From: Hydractinia symbiolongicarpus
Lineage: Eukaryota > Cnidaria > Hydrozoa > Anthoathecata > Hydractiniidae
Reading direction: 5' to 3'
Assembly (NCBI RefSeq): GCF_029227915.1
Contig: NC_079876.1
Span: 1,924,001-1,988,000 of the forward strand
DNA length: 64,000 nucleotides
The position numbers and the translations under genes are program-made. The number at the start of each line of letters is the position of its first letter. The stretch's first letter is position 1. This document shows positions 38,401 through 50,672 of this stretch, in pieces. Under the pieces are notes generated by a model. The model saw nothing but the letters and a program-made list of their open reading frames with translations, searched no databases and was not told the DNA's origin.

Positions 38401-39105
38401 AATAAAAGAAGTTTAATCGCCGGCAAACGAAAACCCGCGATTTCCCGTAAATTTCGGACTCGGCCCGGATATTTAAAAGTATACAAGAAAATTACCCAGT
38501 GAGTAAACTCATTTCCCGAACGAATTTTTAAATTATTTTTTCCCCACTAAAACGCATGAGACTTGTAGTTTTTAGAAATGTTTTCATTTTTGATGAGACG
38601 CTTAATGAAAGTGGTTTAATAGCCGGCAAACGAAAACTTGCGATTTCCCGTAAATCCCGGGCTTGGCCCGTATAGTCGAATGTATACAAAGAAAGTACCC
38701 TGTGAGTAAACTCATTTCCAAAACGATTTTTTAAATTATCTCTTCACCACTAAAACGCTTGAGACTTGTAGTTTTCAAAAATGTTTTCATTTTTGATGAG
38801 ACGCAAAATAAAAGAATTTTAACCGCCGGCAAACGAAAACCCGCCATTTCCCGTAAACCCCGGACTCGGCCCGCATAGTCAAAAGTATACAAAGAAAGTA
38901 CCCAGGGTGTAAACTCATTTCCCGAACGATTTTTTAAATTATTATTCCACCACTAAAGCCCATGAGACTTGTAGTATTTAAAAATACTTTCATTTTTGAT
39001 GAGACGCTGAATAAAAGAAGTTTAATCGCCGGCAAACAAAAACCCGCGACTTCCCGTAAATCCCGGACTCGGACCGTATAATCAAAAGTATACAAACAAA
39101 GTACC
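35454..39105. repeat. 18-monomer HOR (3652 bp) with internal 3-mer duplication
   Basis: Units run from 35454 to 38903. Units 36061, 36264 and 36467 (GAGAGTTG; TTTTCAATTTTG with GGTCTCGG and GTATAAAAGG; CCCTAACGAATTTTT with ATGCTTTC) recur immediately at 36670, 36873 and 37076. Apart from this triplication step the order of types equals that of the following 15-mer. The first unit carries the rare ATCCGTGATTTCGCGTAAA string, which also opens the next block at 39241. Confidence 0.9.
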
Positions 39106-42100
39106 CAGGGAGTAAACTCACTTCTCAAACGATTTTTTAAATTATTATTTCACCACTAAATCCCATGAGACTTGTAGTTTTCAAAAATATTTTCATATTT
39201 GATGGGACGCTGAATAAAAGAAATTTAATCGCCGGCAAACGAAAATCCGTGATTTCGCGTAAATCCGGACTCGGCCCGTATAGTCAAAAGTATACAAAGA
39301 AAGTACCCAGGGAGTAAACTCATTTCCCGAACGATTTTTTAAATTAATTTTTCACCACTAAAACGCATGAGACTTGTAGTTTTTAAAAATGTTTTCATTT
39401 TTGATGAGACGCTTAATGAAAGAGGTTTTATTGCCGGCAAACCAAATCCCGCGTTTTCCCGTAAATCCGGGGCTTGGCCCGTATAGTCGAATGTATACAA
39501 AGAAAGTACCCAGGGAGTAAACTCATTTCCCGAACGATTTTTTAATTTTTTTTTTCACCACTAAAACGCATGAGACTTGTAGTTTTCAAAAATGTTTTCA
39601 TTTTTGATGAGACGCTTAATGAAAGAGGTTTAATCGCCGGAAAACGAAAACCCGCGATTTCCCGTAAATCCCGGGCTTGGCCCGTATAGTCGAATGTATA
39701 CAAAGAAAGTACCCTGTGAGTAAACTCATTTCCCGAACGATTTTTTAAATTATTTTTTCACCACTAAAACGCATGAGAGTTGTAGTTTTCAAAAATGTTT
39801 TCATTTTTGATGAGACGCTGAATAAAAGAAGTTTAATCGCCGGCAAACGAAAACCTGCGATTTCCCGTAAATCCCGTACTCGGCCCGTATAGTCAAAAGT
39901 ATACAAAGAAAGTACCCAGGGAGTAAACTCATTTCCCAAACGATTTTTTAAATTATTATTTCACCACTAAAGCCCATGAGACTTGTAGTTTTTAAAAATG
40001 TTTTCAATTTTGATGAGACGCTGAATAAAAGAAGTTTAATCGCCGGCAAAAAAAACCCGCAATTTCCCGTAAATCCCGGTCTCGGCCCGTATAGTCAAAA
40101 GTATAAAAGGAAAGTACCCAGTGAGTAAACTCATTTCCCTAACGAATTTTTAAATTATTTTTTCACCACTAAAACGCATGAGACTTGTAGTTTTCAAAAA
40201 TGCTTTCATTTTTGATGAGACGCTGAATAAAAGAAGTTTAATCGCCGGCAAACGAAAACCTGTGATTTCCCGTAAATCCCGGACTCGGCCCGTATAGTCA
40301 AAAGTATACAAAGAGAGTACCCAGGGTGTAAACTTATTTCCCGAACGATTTTTTAAATTATTTTTTCACCACTAAAACGCATGAGACTTGTAGTTTTCAA
40401 AAATGTTTTCATTTTTGATGAGACGCTGAACAAAAGAAGTTTAATCGCCTGCAAACGAAAACCTGCGATTTCCCGTAAATCCCGGACTCGGCCCGTATAG
40501 TCAAAAGTATACAAAGAAAGTACCCAGGGAGTAAACTCATTTCTCAAACGATTTTTTAAATTATTATTTCACCACTAAATCCCATGAGACTTGTAGTTTT
40601 TAAAAATGTTTTCATTTTTGATGAGACGCTGAATAAAAGAAGTTTAATCGCCGGTAAATGAAAACCCCCGATTTCCCGTAAATCCCGGACTCGGCCCGAA
40701 TAGTCAAAAGTATACAAGAAAAGTACCCAGTGAGTAAACTCATTTCCTGAACGAATTTTTAAATTATTTTTTCCCCACTAAAAGGCATGAGACTTGTAGT
40801 TTTTAGAAATGTTTTCATTTTTGATGAGACTCTTAATGAAAGTGGTTTAATCGCCGGCAAACGAAAACCCGCGATTTCCCGTAAATCCCGGGCTTGGCCC
40901 GTATAGTCGAATGTATACAAAGAAAGTACCCTGTGAGTAAACTCATTTCCAAAACGATTTTTTAAATTATCTTTTCACGACTAAAACGCTTGAGACTTGT
41001 AGTTTTCAAAAATGTTTTCATTTTTGATGAGACGCTAAATAAAAGGAGTTTAACCGCCGGCAAACGAAAACCCGCCGTTTCCATTAAACCCCGGACTCGG
41101 CCCGCATAGTCAAAAGTATACAAAGAAAGTACCCAGGGTGTAAACTCATTTCCCGAACGATTTTTTAAATTATTATTCCACCACTAAAGCCCATGACACT
41201 TGTAGTATTTAAAAATACTTTCATTTTTGATGAGACGCTGAATAAAAGAAGTTTAATCGACGGCAAACAAAAACCCGCGACTTCCCGTAAATCCCGGACT
41301 CGGCCCGTATAGTCAAAAGTATACAAAGAAAGTACCCAGGTAGTAAACTCATTTCCCGAACGATTTTTTAAATTATTATTTCACCACTAAAGCCCATGAG
41401 ACTTGTAGTTTTTAAAAATGTTTTCATTTTTGATGAGACGCTGAATAAAAGAAGTTTAATCGCCGGCAAACGAAAACCCGCGATTTCCCGTAAATTTCGG
41501 ACTCGGCCCGGATAATTAAAAGTATACAAGAAAAGTACCCAGTGAGTAAACTCATTTCCCGAACGAATTTTTAAATTATTTTTTCCCCACTAAAACGCAT
41601 GAGACTTGTAGTTTTTAGAAATGTTTTCATTTTTGATGAGACGCTTAATGAAAGTGGTTTAATAGCCGGCAAACGAAAACTTGCGATTTCCCGTAAATCC
41701 CGGGCTTGGCCCGTATAGTCGAATGTATACAAAGAAAGTACCCTGTGAGTAAACTCATTTCCAAAACGATTTTTTAAATTATCTCTTCACCACTAAAACG
41801 CTTGAGACTTGTAGTTTTCAAAAATGTTTTCATTTTTGATGAGACGCAAAATAAAAGAATTTTAACCGCCGGCAAACGAAAACCCGCCATTTCCCGTAAA
41901 CCCCGGACTCGGCCCGCATAGTCAAAAGTATACAAAGAAAGTACCCAGGGTGTAAACTCATTTCCCGAACGATTTTTTAAATTATTATTCCACCACTAAA
42001 GCCCATGAGACTTGTAGTATTTAAAAATACTTTCATTTTTGATGAGACGCTGAATAAAAGAAGTTTAATCGCCGGCAAACAAAAACCCGCGACTTCCCGT

Positions 42101-42148
42101 AAATCCCCGACTCGGACCGTATAATCAAAAGTATACAAACAAAGTACC
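39106..42148. repeat. 15-monomer HOR (3043 bp)
   Basis: This is the same series as 35454-39105 without the extra 3-mer: markers after the duplication are displaced by 3043 bp, those before it by about 3653 bp. The opening unit (39106) is a hybrid. Its start, CTTCTCAAACG with AAATCCCATG, is the next type in the series, and its end, CATATTTGATGGG with GATTTCGCGTAAA, is the first type. The crossover lies near 39180. Copies look almost identical, including private changes such as CGACGGCAAACAAAA (38215 and 41258) and CTCTTAATGAAAG. Confidence 0.9.
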
Positions 42149-43975
42149 CAGGGAGTAAACTCACTTCTCAAACGATTTTTTAAATTATTATTTCACCACT
42201 AAATCCCATGAGACTTGTATTTTTTAAAAATGTTTTCATTTTTGATGAGACGCTGAATAAAAGAAGTTTAATCGCCGGCAAACGAAAACCCGCGATTTCC
42301 CGTAAATCCCGGACTCGGCCCGAATAGTCAAAAGTATACAAGAAAAGTACCCAGTGAGTAAACTCATTTCCCGAACGAATTTTTAAATTATTTTTTCCCC
42401 ACTAAAACGCATGAGACTTGTAGTTTTTAGAAATGTTTTCATTTTTGATGAGACGCTTAATGAAAGTGGTTTAATCGCCGGCAAACGAAAACTCGCGATT
42501 TCCCGTAAATCCCGGGCTTGGCCCGTATAGTCGAATGTATACAAAGAAAGTACCCTGTGAGTAAACTCATTTCCAAAACGATTTTTTAAATTATCTTTTC
42601 ACCACTAAAACGCTTGAGACTTGTAGTTTTCAAAAATGTTTTCATTTTTGATGAGACGCTAAATAAAAGGAGTTTAACCGCCGGCAAACGAAAACCCACC
42701 ATTTCCAGTAAACCCCGAACTCGGCCCGTATAGTCAAAAGTATAAAAGGAAAGTAGCCAGTGAGTAAACTCATTTCCCTAACGAATTTTTAAATTATTTT
42801 TTCACCACTAAAACGCATGAGACTTGTATTTTTTAAAAATGTTTTCATTTTTGATGAGACGCTGAATAAAAGAAGTTTAATCGCCGGCAAACGAAAACCC
42901 GCGATTTCCCGTAAATCCCGGACTCGGCCCGAATAGTCAAAAGTATACAAGAAAAGTACCCAGTGAGTAAACTCATTTCCCGAACGAATTTTTAAATTAT
43001 TTTTTCCCCACTAAAACGCATGAGACTTGTAGTTTTTAGAAATGTTTTCATTTTTGATGAGACGCTTAATGAAAGTGGTTTAATCGCCGGCAAACGAAAA
43101 CTCGCGATTTCCCGTAAATCCCGGGCTTGGCCCGTATAGTCGAATGTATACAAAGAAAGTACCCTGTGAGTAAACTCATTTCCAAAACGATTTTTTAAAT
43201 TATCTTTTCACCACTAAAACGCTTGAGACTTGTAGTTTTCAAAAATGTTTTCATTTTTGATGAGACGCTAAATAAAAGGAGTTTAACCGCCGGCAAACGA
43301 AAACCCACCATTTCCAGTAAACCCCGAACTCGGCCCGTATAGTCAAAAGTATAAAAGGAAAGTAGCCAGTGAGTAAACTCATTTCCCTAACGAATTTTTA
43401 AATTATTTTTTCACCACTAAAACGCATGAGACTTGTAGTTTTCAAAAATGCTTTCATTTTTGATGAGACGCTGAATAAAAGAAGTTTAATCGCCGGCAAA
43501 CGAAAACCCGCGATTTCCCGTAAATCCCGGACTCGGCCCGAATAGTCAAAAGTATACAAGAAAAGTACCCAGTGAGTAAACTCATTTCCCGAACGAATTT
43601 TTAAATTATTTTTTCCCCACTAAAACGCATGAGACTTGTAGTTTTTAGAAATGTTTTCATTTTTGATGAGACGCTTAATGAAAGTGGATTAATCGCCGGC
43701 AAACGAAAACTCGCGATTTCCCGTAAATCCCGGGCTTGGCCCGTGTAGTCGAATGTATACAAAGAAAGTACCCTGTGAGTAAACTCATTTCCAAAACGAT
43801 TTTTTAAATTATCTTTTCACCACTAAAACGCTTGAGACCTGTAGTTTTCAAAAATGTTTTCATTTTTGATGAGACTCTAAATAAAAGGAGTTTAACCGCC
43901 GGCAAACGAAAACCCACCATTTCCAGTAAACCCCGAACTCGGCCCGTATAGTCAAAAGTATAAAAGGAAAGTACC
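42149..43975. repeat. 3-monomer HOR (609 bp) in three tandem copies
   Basis: Three copies start at 42149, 42758 and 43367, each of three units with a constant 609-bp step. Markers are TTGTATTTTTTAAAAATG (first two copies only), TTTAGAAATG with AAAACTCGCG, and CCCACCATTTCCAG with GTATAAAAGG. The first unit of copy 3 instead has TTTTCAAAAATGC, so its middle came from another unit type. All units are types from the preceding 15-mer, in a new junction order. Confidence 0.88.
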
Positions 43976-45598
43976 CAGTGAGTAAACTCATTTCCCTAAC
44001 GAATTTTTAAATATTTTTTCACCACTAAAACGCATGAGACTTGTAGTTTTCAAAAATGCTTTCATTTTTGATGAGACGCTGAATAAAAGAAGTTTAATCG
44101 CCGGCAAACGAAAACCTGTGATTTCCCGTAAATCCCGGACTCGGCCCGTATAGTCAAAAGTATACAAAGAGAGTACCCAGGGTGTAAACTTATTTTCCGA
44201 ACGATTTTTTAAATTATTTTTTCACCACTAAAACGCATGAGACTTGTAGTTTTCAAAAATGTTTTCATTTTTGATGAGACGCTGAACAAAAGAAGTTTAA
44301 TCGCCTGCAAACGAAAACCTGCGATTTCCCGTAAATCCCGGACTCGGCCCGTATAGTCAAAAGTATACAAAGAAAGTACCCAGGGAGTAAACTCATTTCT
44401 CAAACGATTTTTTAAATTATTATTTCACCACTAAATCCCATGAGACTTGTAGTTTTTAAAAATGTTTTCATTTTTGATGAGACGCTGAATAAAAGAAGTT
44501 TAATCGCCGGTAAACGAAAACCCGCGATTTCCCGTAAATCCCGGACTCGGCCCGAATAGTCAAAATTATACAAGAAAAGTACCCAGTGAGTAAACTCATT
44601 TCCTGAACGAATTTTTAAATTATCTCTTCACCACTAAAACGCTTGAGACTTGTAGTTTTCAAAAATGTTTTCATTTTTGATGAGACGCTAAATAAAAGGA
44701 GTTTAACCGCCGGCAAACGAAAACCCACCATTTCCAGTAAACCCCGAACTCGGCCCGCATAGTCAAAAGTATACAAAGAAAGTACCCAGGGTGTAAACTC
44801 ATTTCCCAAACGATTTTTTAAATTATTATTCCACCACTAAAGCCCATGAGACTTGTAGTATTTAAAAATACTTTCATTTTTGATGAGACGCTGAATAAAA
44901 GAAGTTTAATCGCCGGCAAGCAAAAACCCGCGACTTCCCGTAAATCCCGGACTCGGACCGTATAATCAAAAGTATACAAACAAAGTACCCAGGGAGTAAA
45001 CTCATTTCTCAAACGATTTTTTAAATTATTATTTCACCACTAAATCCCATGAGACTTGTATTTTTTAAAAATGTTTTCATTTTTGATGAGACGCTGAATA
45101 AAAGAAGTTTAATCGCCGGCAAACGAAAACCCGCGATTTCCCGTAAATCCCGGACTCGGCCCGAATAGTCAAAAGTATACAAGAAAAGTACCCAGTGAGT
45201 AAACTCATTTCCCGAACGAATTTTTAAATTATTTTTTCCCCACTAAAACGCATGAGACTTGTAGTTTTTAGAAATGTTTTCATTTTTGATGAGACGCTTA
45301 ATTAAAGTGGTTTAATCGCCGGCAAACGAAAACTCGCGATTTCCCGTAAATCCCGGGCTTGGCCCGTATAGTCGAATGTATACAAAGAAAGTACCCTGTG
45401 AGTAAACTCATTTCCAAAACGATTTTTTAAATTATCTTTTCACCACTAAAACGCTTGAGACTTGTAGTTTTCAAAAATGTTCTCATTTTTGATGAGACGC
45501 TAAATAAAAGAAGTTTAACCGCCGGCAAACGAAAACCTGCGATTTCCCGTAAATCCCGGACTCGGCCCGTATAGTCAAAAGTATACAAAGAAAGTACC
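43976..45598. repeat. Shortened segment of the 15-mer series
   Basis: Units at 43976, 44178, 44381, 44584, 44787, 44990, 45193 and 45396 follow the 15-mer order. The unit at 44584 joins the start of one type (CCTGAACGAATTTTT) to the body of a type several places further on (ATCTCTTCACC, CGCTTGAG), skipping the units between. The last unit keeps the CGCTTGAG start but ends AACCTGCGATTTCCCG, leaving the family. Confidence 0.82.
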
Positions 45599-47018
45599 CG
45601 GGGTGTAAACTCATTTCCCGAACGATTTTTTAAATTATTATTTCACCACTAAAGCCCATGAGACTTGTAGTTTTTAAAAATGTTTTCATTTTTGATGAGA
45701 CGCTAAATAAAAGAAGTTTAATCGCCGGCAAACAAAAACCCGCGACTTCCCGTAAATCCCGGACTCGGCCCGTATAGTCAAAAGTATACAAAGAAAGTAC
45801 CCAGGGAGTAAACTCATTTCCTGAACGATTTTTTAAATTATTTTTTCACCACTAAACCCATGAGACTTGTAGTTTTTAAAAATGTTTTCATTTTTGATGA
45901 GACGCTTAATAAAAGAGGTTTAATCGCCGGCAAACGAAATCCCGCGATTTCCCGTAAATCCCGGGCTTGGCCCGTATAGTCGAATGTATACAAAGAAAGT
46001 ACCCAGGAAGTAAACTCATTTCCCGAACGATTTTTTAAATTTTCTTTTCACCACTAAAACGCATGAGACTTGTAGTTTTCAAAAATGTTTTCATTTTTAA
46101 TGAGACGCTGAATAAAAGAAGTTTAATCGCCGGCAAACGAAAACCTGGGATTTCCCGTGAATCCCGAACTCGGCCTGTATAGTCAAAAGTATACAAAGAA
46201 AGTACCCGGGGTGTAAACTCATTTCCCGAACGATTTTTTAAATTATTATTTCACCACTAAAGCCCCTGAGGCTTGTAGTTTTTAAAAATGTTTTCATTTT
46301 TGATGAGACGCTTAATAAAAGTGGTTTAATCGCCGGCAAACGAAATCCCGCGATTTCCCGTAAATCCCGGGCTTGGCCCGTATAGTCGAATGTATACAAA
46401 GAAAGAACCCAGGAAGTAAACTCATTTCCCTAACGATTTTTTAAATTTCTTTTTCACCACTAAAACGCATGAGACTTGTAGTTTTCAAAAATGTTTTCAT
46501 TTTTGATGAGACGCTTAATGAAAGAGGTTTAATCGCCGGCAAACGAAAACCCGCGATTTCCCGTAAATCCCGGGCTTGGCCCGTATAATCGAATGTATAC
46601 AAAGAAAGTACCCTGTGAGTAAACTCATTTCCAGAACGATTTTTTAAATTATTTTTTCACCACTAAAACGCATAAGACTTGTAGTTTTCAAAAATGTTTT
46701 CATTTCTGATGAGACGCTAAATAAAAGAAGTTTAATCGCCGGCAAACGAAAACCCGCGATTTCCCGTAAATCCCGGGCTTGGCCCGTATAGTCAAAAGTA
46801 TACAAAGATAGTACCCAGGGAGTAAACTCATTTCCCGAACGATTTTTTAATTCATTTTTTCACCACTAAAACGCATGAGACTTGTAGTTTTTAAAAATGT
46901 TTTCATTTTTGATGAGACGCTGAATAAAAGAAGTTTAATCGCCGGCAAACGAAAAGCTGCGATTTTCCGTAAATCCCGGACTCGGCCCGTATAGTCAAAA
47001 GTATACAAAGAAAGTACC
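45599..47018. repeat. Diverse monomers without clear HOR
   Basis: Units start at 45599, 45802, 46004, 46207, 46410, 46613 and 46816. Units 45599 and 46207 share CCCGGGGTGTAAAC and AAAGCCC, hinting at a 3-mer of 608 bp, but the other members have diverged. The last unit has TTAATTCATTTTTTC, preceded by AAAGATAGTACC; this pair recurs at several later places. This is the least ordered stretch I found. Confidence 0.75.
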
Positions 47019-49048
47019 CGGGGAGTAAACTAATTTCCTAAACGATTTTTTAAATTATTATTTCACCACTAAAGCCCATGAGACTTGTAGTTTTTAAAAA
47101 TGTTTTCATTTTTGATGAGACGCTGAATAAAAGAAGTTTAATCGCCGGCAAACGAAAACCCGCGATTTCCCGTAAATCCCGGACTCGGCCCGTATAGTCA
47201 AAAGTATACAAAGAAAGTACCCAGGGAGTAAACTCATTTCCCGAACGATTTTTTAAATTATTTTTTCACCACTAAAACGCATGAGACTTGCAGTTTTCAG
47301 AAATCGTTTCATTTTTGATGAGACGCTTAATGAAAGTGGTTTAATCGCCGGCAAACGAAAACCTGCGATTTCCCGTAAATCCCAGACTCGGCGTGTATAG
47401 TCAAAAGTATACAAAGAAAGTACCCAGGGTGTAAACTCATTTCTCGAACGATTTTTTAAATTATTTTTTCACCACTAAAACGCATGAGACTTGTAGTTTT
47501 CAAAAATGTTTTCATTTTTGATGAGACGCTGAACAAAAGAAGTTTAATCGCCGGCAAACGAAAACCTGCGATTTCCCGTAAATCCCGGACTCGGCACCTA
47601 TAGTCAAAAGTATACAAAGAAAGTACCCAGGGAGTAAACTCATTTCCCAAACGATTTTTTAAATTTATATTTTACCACTAAAGCCCATGAGACTTGTAGT
47701 TTTTAAAAATGTTTTCATTTTTGATGAGACACTGAATAAAAGAAGTTTAATCGCCGGCAAACGAAAACCTGCGATTTCCCATAAATCCTGGACTCGGCCC
47801 GTATAGTCAAAAGTATACAAAGAAAGTACCCAGGGAGTAAACTCATTTCCCGAACGATTTTTTAAATTATTTTTTCACCACTAAAACGCATGAGACTTGT
47901 AGTTTTCCGAAATCGTTTCATTTTTGATGAGACGCTTAATGAAAGTGGTTTAATCGCCGGCAAACGAAAAGCTGCGATTTTCCGTAAATCCCGGACTCGG
48001 CCCGTTTAGTCAAAAGTATACAAAGAAAGTACCCGGGGAGTAAACTAATTTCCTAAACGATTTTTTAAATTATTATTTCACCACTAAAGCCCATGAGACT
48101 TGTAGTTTTTAAAAATGTTTTCATTTTTGATGAGACGCTGAATAAAAGAAGTTTAATCGCCGGCAAACGAAAACCCGCGATTTCCCGTAAATCCCGGACT
48201 CGGCCCGTATAGTCAAAAGTATACAAAGAAAGTACCCAGGGAGTAAACTCATTTCCCGAACGATTTTTTAAATTATTTTTTCACCACTAAAACGCATGAG
48301 ACTTGTAGTTTTCAGAAATCGTTTCATTTTTGATGAGACGCTTAATGAAAGTGGTTTAATCGCCGGCAAACGAAAACCTGCGATTTCCCGTAAATCCCAG
48401 ACTCGGCGTGAGTAGTCAAAAGTATACAAAGAAAGTACCCAGGGTGTAAAGTCATTTCTCGAACGATTTTTTAAATTATTTTTTCACCACTAAAACGCAT
48501 GAGACTTGTAATTTTCAAAAATGTTTTCATTTTTGATGAGACGCTGAACAAAAGAAGTTTAATCGCCGGCAAACGAAAACCTGCGATTTCCCGTAAATCC
48601 CGGACTCGGCACCTATAGTCAAAAGTATACAAAGAAAGTACCCAGGGAGTAAACTCATTTCCCAAACGATTTTTTAAATTTATATTTTACCACTAAAGCC
48701 CATGAGACTTGTAGTTTTTAAAAATGTTTTCATTTTTGATGAGACACTGAATAAAAGAAGTTTAATCGCCGGCAAACGAAAACCTGCGATTTCCCGTAAA
48801 TCCTGGACTCGGCCCGTATAGTCAAAAGTATACAAAGAAAGTACCCAGGGAGTAAACTCATTTCCCGAACGATTTTTTAAATTATTTTTTCACCACTAAA
48901 ACGCATGAGACTTGTAGTTTTCAGAAATCGTTTCATTTTTGATGAGACGCTTAATGAAAGTGGTTTAATCGCCGGCAAACGAAAAGCTGCGATTTTCCGT
49001 AAATCCCGGACTCGGCCCGTTTAGTCAAAAGTATACAAAGAAAGTACC
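47019..49048. repeat. 5-monomer HOR (1015 bp), two copies
   Basis: Units at 47019, 47222, 47425, 47628 and 47831 recur at 48034, 48237, 48440, 48643 and 48846. Markers are GGGGAGTAAACTAATTTCC, CAGAAATCGTTTC with CCCAGACTCGGC, CGCTGAACAAAAG with CGGCACCTATAG, AAATTTATATTTTACC with GACACTG, and AAAAGCTGCGATTTTCC with CCCGTTTAG. All five units are 203 bp, so frames shift evenly between copies. Confidence 0.9.
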
Positions 49049-50672
49049 CAGGGTGTAAACTCATTTCTCGAACGATTTTTTAAATTATTTTTTCACCACT
49101 AAAACGCATGAGACTTGTAGTTTTCAAAAATGTTTTCATTTTTGATGAGACGCTGAACAAAAGAAGTTTAATCGCCGGCAAACGAAAACCTGCGATTTCC
49201 CGTAAATCATGGACTCGGCACCTATAGTCAAAAGTATATAAAGAAAGTACCCAGGGAGTAAACTCATTTCCCAAACGATTATTTAAATTATTATTTCACC
49301 ACTAAAGCCCATGAAACTTGTAGTTTTTAAAAATGTTTTCATTTTTGATGAGACACTGAATAAAAGAAGTTTAATCGCCGGCAAACGAAAACCTGCGATT
49401 TCCCGTAAATCCTGGACTCGGCCCGTATAGTCAAAAGTATACAAAGAAAGTACCCAGGGAGTAAACTCATTTCCCGAACGATTTTTTAAATTATTTTTTC
49501 ACCACTAAAACGCATGAGACTTGTAGTTTTCAGAAATCGTTTCATTTTTGATGAGACGCTTAATGAAAGTGGTTTAATCGCCGGCAAACGAAAAGCTGCG
49601 ATTTTCCGTAAATCCCGGATTCGGCCCGTATAGTCAAAAGTATACAAAGAAAGTACCCAGGGTGTAAACTCATTTCTCGAACGATTTTTTAAATTATTTT
49701 TTCACCACTAAAACGCATGAGACTTGTAGTTTTCAAAAATGTTTTCATTTTTGATGAGACGCTGAACAAAAGAAGTTTAATCGCCGGCAAACGAAAACCT
49801 GCGATTTCCCGTAAATCATGGACTCGGCACCTATAGTCAAAAGTATACAAAAAAAGTACCCAGGGAGTAAACTCATTTCCCAAACGATTTTTTAAATTTA
49901 TATTTTACCACTAAAGCCCATGAGACTTGTAGTTTTTAAAAATGTTTTCATTTTTGATGAGACGCTGAATAAAAGAAGTTTAATCGCCGGCAAACGAAAA
50001 CCTGCGATTTCCCGTAAATCCTGGACTCGGCCCGTATAGTCAAAAGTATACAAAGAAAGTACCCAGGGAGTTAACTCATTTCCCAAACGATTATTTAAAT
50101 TATTACTTCACCACTAAAGCCCATGAGACTTGTAGTTTTTAAAAATGTTTTCATTTTTGATGAGACGCTGAATAAAAGAAGTTTAATCGCCGGCAAACGA
50201 AAACCCGCGATTTCCCGTAAATCCCGGGCTTGGCCCGTATAGTCAAAAGTATACAAAGATAGTACCCAGGGAGTAAACTCATTTCCCGAACGATTTTTTA
50301 ATTCATTTTTTCACCACTAAAACGCATGAGACTTGTAGTTTTTAAAAATGTTTTCATTTTTGATGAGACGCTGAATAAAAGAAGTTTAATCGCCGGCAAA
50401 CGAAAACCCGCGATATCCCGTAAATCCCGGACTCGGCCCGTATAGTCAAAAGTATACAAAGAAAGTACCCAGGGAGTAAACTCATTTCCCGAACGATTTT
50501 TTAAATTATTTTTTCACCACTAAAACGCATGAGACTTGTAGTTTTCAGAAATCGTTTCATTTTTGATGAGACGCTTAATGAAAGTGGTTTAATCGCCGGC
50601 AAACGAAAACCTGCGATTTCCCGTAAATCCCAGACTCGGCCCGTATAGTCAAAAGTATACAAAGAAAGTACC
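49049..50672. repeat. 3-monomer derivative of the 5-mer, then transition units
   Basis: Units 3-4-5 of the previous 5-mer repeat as a 609-bp HOR at 49049-49657 and start again at 49658 and 49861. The rare AATCATGGACTCGG is shared by 49049 and 49658. Units at 50064 (AGTTAACTC, TTATTTAAATTATTACTTC), 50267 (TTAATTCATTTTTTC) and 50470 (CAGAAATCG) lead out. The set 49861-50672 is matched at 53913-54521 with one monomer fewer. Confidence 0.85.
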
